This document shows positions 61,721-64,000 of a stretch of DNA of 64,000 nt, one piece after another. How positions within the stretch are numbered: position 1 is the first letter of the stretch; each line of letters begins with the position of its first letter. The notes below the pieces were generated by a model that was not told the origin of the DNA, did no database searches, and worked only from the letters and a program-made list of their open reading frames with translations. The stretch comes from Muricea muricata. Taxonomy: Eukaryota > Cnidaria > Anthozoa > Malacalcyonacea > Plexauridae. Made by a program: the position numbers and the translations under genes. The DNA is taken from NCBI GenBank assembly GCA_963855995.1, contig OY979718.1, positions 38,563,059-38,627,058 of the forward strand, written 5' to 3'.

Positions 61721-64000
61721 TGATTTACGATCTGTGATGATTTAAAACTTCCTCTGACCAAATACTTGTATAGAGGGAGATATGAGTTATAATATAGAGT
61801 ATTGAATAACATTTGTTTATGTGTAAACCTGAAGCGATAATTATATTAGCATAAAATTTTCTATAAAGTATAAAGTAATATGAAATTCCAAAATTGCCTG
61901 GTTGATGTTACATCTTGCAAAATTACAAACTACCATTTAACATATAGTACATATACATTCAAATCTACTTACATGTTAGGCGTAATTTAAATGCTTGTTG
62001 CCAAACTTATGTCGGAACGTAAGAAGTAATTTATCTAGAATAAGAAAAGCATAGTAAACTTGTCAGCGAACAGAAAAAAGGAATCCATATCATAATCAAT
62101 ATGTCACATGGCTAGTCACGTGAGACAAAAAAGCGCCAAAATAAATTTATGTGTATACTGCGTAGGTAATTTATATTAAGACATTTATCACGGTATCTAT
62201 GTATTTAATCATATTGTTCATGTTTTGTAAGCTCCCTACATACCATACTTATTCACGCAAGATAACAAATAAATTGGAAGTTGTAAAGAATGAGAAGGTA
62301 GGAAAAATGGAAAGAAGACTGGCGGAATTTCTAGAGTAGAGCAGACTAAAATTGGGGGATAAAAGTTAAAAGATGCTGAAGGTAGCAATAGAGCGATGAA
62401 AATAGTAATAGAATAACTTAAAATTCGTGGGAAGACAATAGTAGAAGCACGATCGAAATAGGTACATAATGGTAAGATGTTTAACGAAGCAACAGAAAGA
62501 TGAAAAATTATAACAAAATCACAATAAGATTTCTGGAAAAGTCACTAGAACGGAATCTGAAGACGAAGACTGAAAAGATGGAAAGAAAGTTGCAGGATTG
62601 GAAAGAAGAAAATTGTGACGATGAAAAAGATGGAAAGATGATTTAAAGAATTGGAAATCATTGGGAAGCCTACAGCAAAAGGACTGAAATTGGAGGATAA
62701 AAGCAAAAAGATGAGGAAAGTAGCAATAAGAAGATGAAAAATAGATGGAAAGCTGTGAGGGAAGACCAATAGAAACAACGTTAGAAACGAATCTAAAGAA
62801 GCAAGCTGAAAAGATGGAAAAAATTGAAGAAGATTTTACGGTTGTTGAAAAGATCAAAGTAGGAAGATGAAAGTAGGAATATACTAGAAATAACAAAAAG
62901 ATGAATATATATTGAAAATTGCAAGAAGACCACTAGAAGGAAGTTTAGCAGTGTAAGTTAAAGAAACAAATTGAGAAGATGAGAAACATGAAGAGAGTCA
63001 AATAAAAGAATTGGAAATCGTCGAGAAGATTACAGCGGATCCGGAAGGGCTTATGTGCAAAGATAGAAGAAAGACGATGAAGAAAGTTGCAATAAGAACA
63101 CGAAAAATAGATTGAAAATTCTGAGAGACGACTACTGGGAACAAAGTTTAAACTGAATATAAAAGGAAGTTTAAAAGATGCACAGAAGGAAGTTGTTGAA
63201 AAGATTATGGTAGAAAGATGAAAGTAGAAACATAGAAAGAGAAAGATGAATATAATTATATTGAAAATTATGAGAAATTAAGGAGATGAACAGATAGAAA
63301 GAGGAATAGAAGAATTAGAATAGAACTCACAAACGACGATAAAAGTGGAAACTGGCGAGAAATTAGCGAGAGGAAGATGAAATGTACAGTGCGAAATGGT
63401 ATGGAAAAAACTACTGGAGACAAGCTCAGAACCGAATATAAAAAAATCTAAGAAGTCAAAGAACAAGAATTGGAAATTGTTGAGAAGACTATATATAGTA
63501 GGACTGAAATAAGTAACAACAGAGAGATAAATAGATAAAAAAAAGGAAGAAAGAATAATAGAAGATTAGAAATTGTGGAGAAGACTGGTAGAAGCAAGCC
63601 TGGAATAGGAAGATGGAACAGCACAATGCGAAAAGTTAAGCAACAGAAAGACGAAAAATGTAAGTTGAAAATGATGAGAAGACTACTCAAAACAAGGTTG
63701 GAACAGAATATGAAGAAGCAGGCTCAGAATTTCAGATAATATAGAAAGACGAATACAAGATTATATATAGATATAGATATAGATGTAAATAGGAAAAGAG
63801 CTGGAACAGGTGGATAAAAGAAGTAAAATGTGGAAAGGTTGAAACAGAAAGACGAAAAATAGATTTAAAATTATGGGAAGACTACAGGAAACAAGGTTAG
63901 AAGCGAATGTGAAGAAGGAAGCTGAGAAGATAGGAAAACACGGAAAGAACAACACAAGAATTGGAAATTTCTGGGAAGACTGTAGTAGAAGCAAGACTGG
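61721..64000 (+). repeat. Satellite unit U12, type B, cut by window end
   Basis: Type B markers throughout, nearly identical to U10. The sequence stops ~210 bp before the expected next anchor. Confidence 0.92.

Larger units (their letters stand above)
35911..64000 (+). repeat. Long satellite array, ~2.5-kb unit, ~5-kb higher-order period
   Basis: The anchor TGATTTACGATCTGTGATGA occurs at 38091, 39768, 41713, 44219, 46711, 49217, 51708, 54214, 56722, 59214 and 61721. The spacings are 1677, 1945, 2506, 2492, 2506, 2491, 2506, 2508, 2492 and 2507. Interior units fall into two types (A ~2506, B ~2492), usually alternating. Within a unit the first ~560 bp has normal composition and includes CATGGCTAGTCACGTGAG; the remainder is strongly A+G-rich on the plus strand, made of degenerate ~95-100-bp blocks around GAGAAGACTACTGGAAACAA. 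Plus frames are full of stops; minus frames give Phe/Ser/Leu-rich open stretches up to 189 codons that I attribute to composition. The array continues beyond the window. Confidence 0.95.

Noticed and set aside
35911-64000. CRISPR array or rDNA repeat
   Set aside because: Repeats are contiguous 2.5-kb units without spacers, and no rRNA-like conserved sequence is present.

Overview
This window is intron-rich, AT-rich nuclear DNA from a metazoan, probably an invertebrate. The evidence is a 20-exon gene whose translated exons align almost end to end with the animal nonaspanin TM9SF2, all with GT-AG introns, together with many short non-autonomous DNA transposons and tRNA-related repeats and a very long satellite. 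There are no bacterial-style genes. The species cannot be told from the sequence.

Layout. 1-7.4 kb is intergenic repeat DNA: an hAT-type element with an 8-bp target duplication (622-1167), a tandem array of degenerate tRNA-like monomers (about 1.56-2.74 kb, two more units near 3.4-3.6 kb), three copies of a ~155-bp unit carrying a TATA-like and an AATAAA-like motif (3.93-4.40 kb), and a 180-bp foldback (6551-6730). 7411-27781 on the minus strand is a TM9SF2-like locus. Its 20 exons were placed one by one; they join in frame to 665 codons plus a terminal stop. Two in-frame TAA codons (codons 73 and 452), a four-residue loss and several radical changes at conserved places make it look like a young unprocessed pseudogene or a null allele. 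Its introns hold several elements with terminal inverted repeats, including a 570-bp Mutator-like element with a 9-bp target duplication and a 928-bp Tc1/mariner-like element.

28-36 kb is gene-poor. A weak candidate for a plus-strand spliced gene start lies at 29.7-30.4 kb, followed by G-tract and hairpin sequence, a three-copy ~270-bp degenerate tandem repeat (33.05-33.76 kb) and an old minisatellite of ~90-130-bp units (34.2-35.9 kb).

35.9 kb to the end of the window is one satellite array, still running at base 64000. Its unit is ~2.5 kb and comes in two forms, A (2506-2508 bp) and B (2491-2492 bp). Interior order is A B A B A A B A B, so the main higher-order period is ~4998 bp. Each unit has a ~560-bp normal-composition module and a ~1.9-kb strongly purine-biased part built from ~95-100-bp degenerate subrepeats. 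The three left-edge units are more diverged and carry large internal deletions. The many minus-strand open frames in the array are by-products of the purine bias and are not called as genes.
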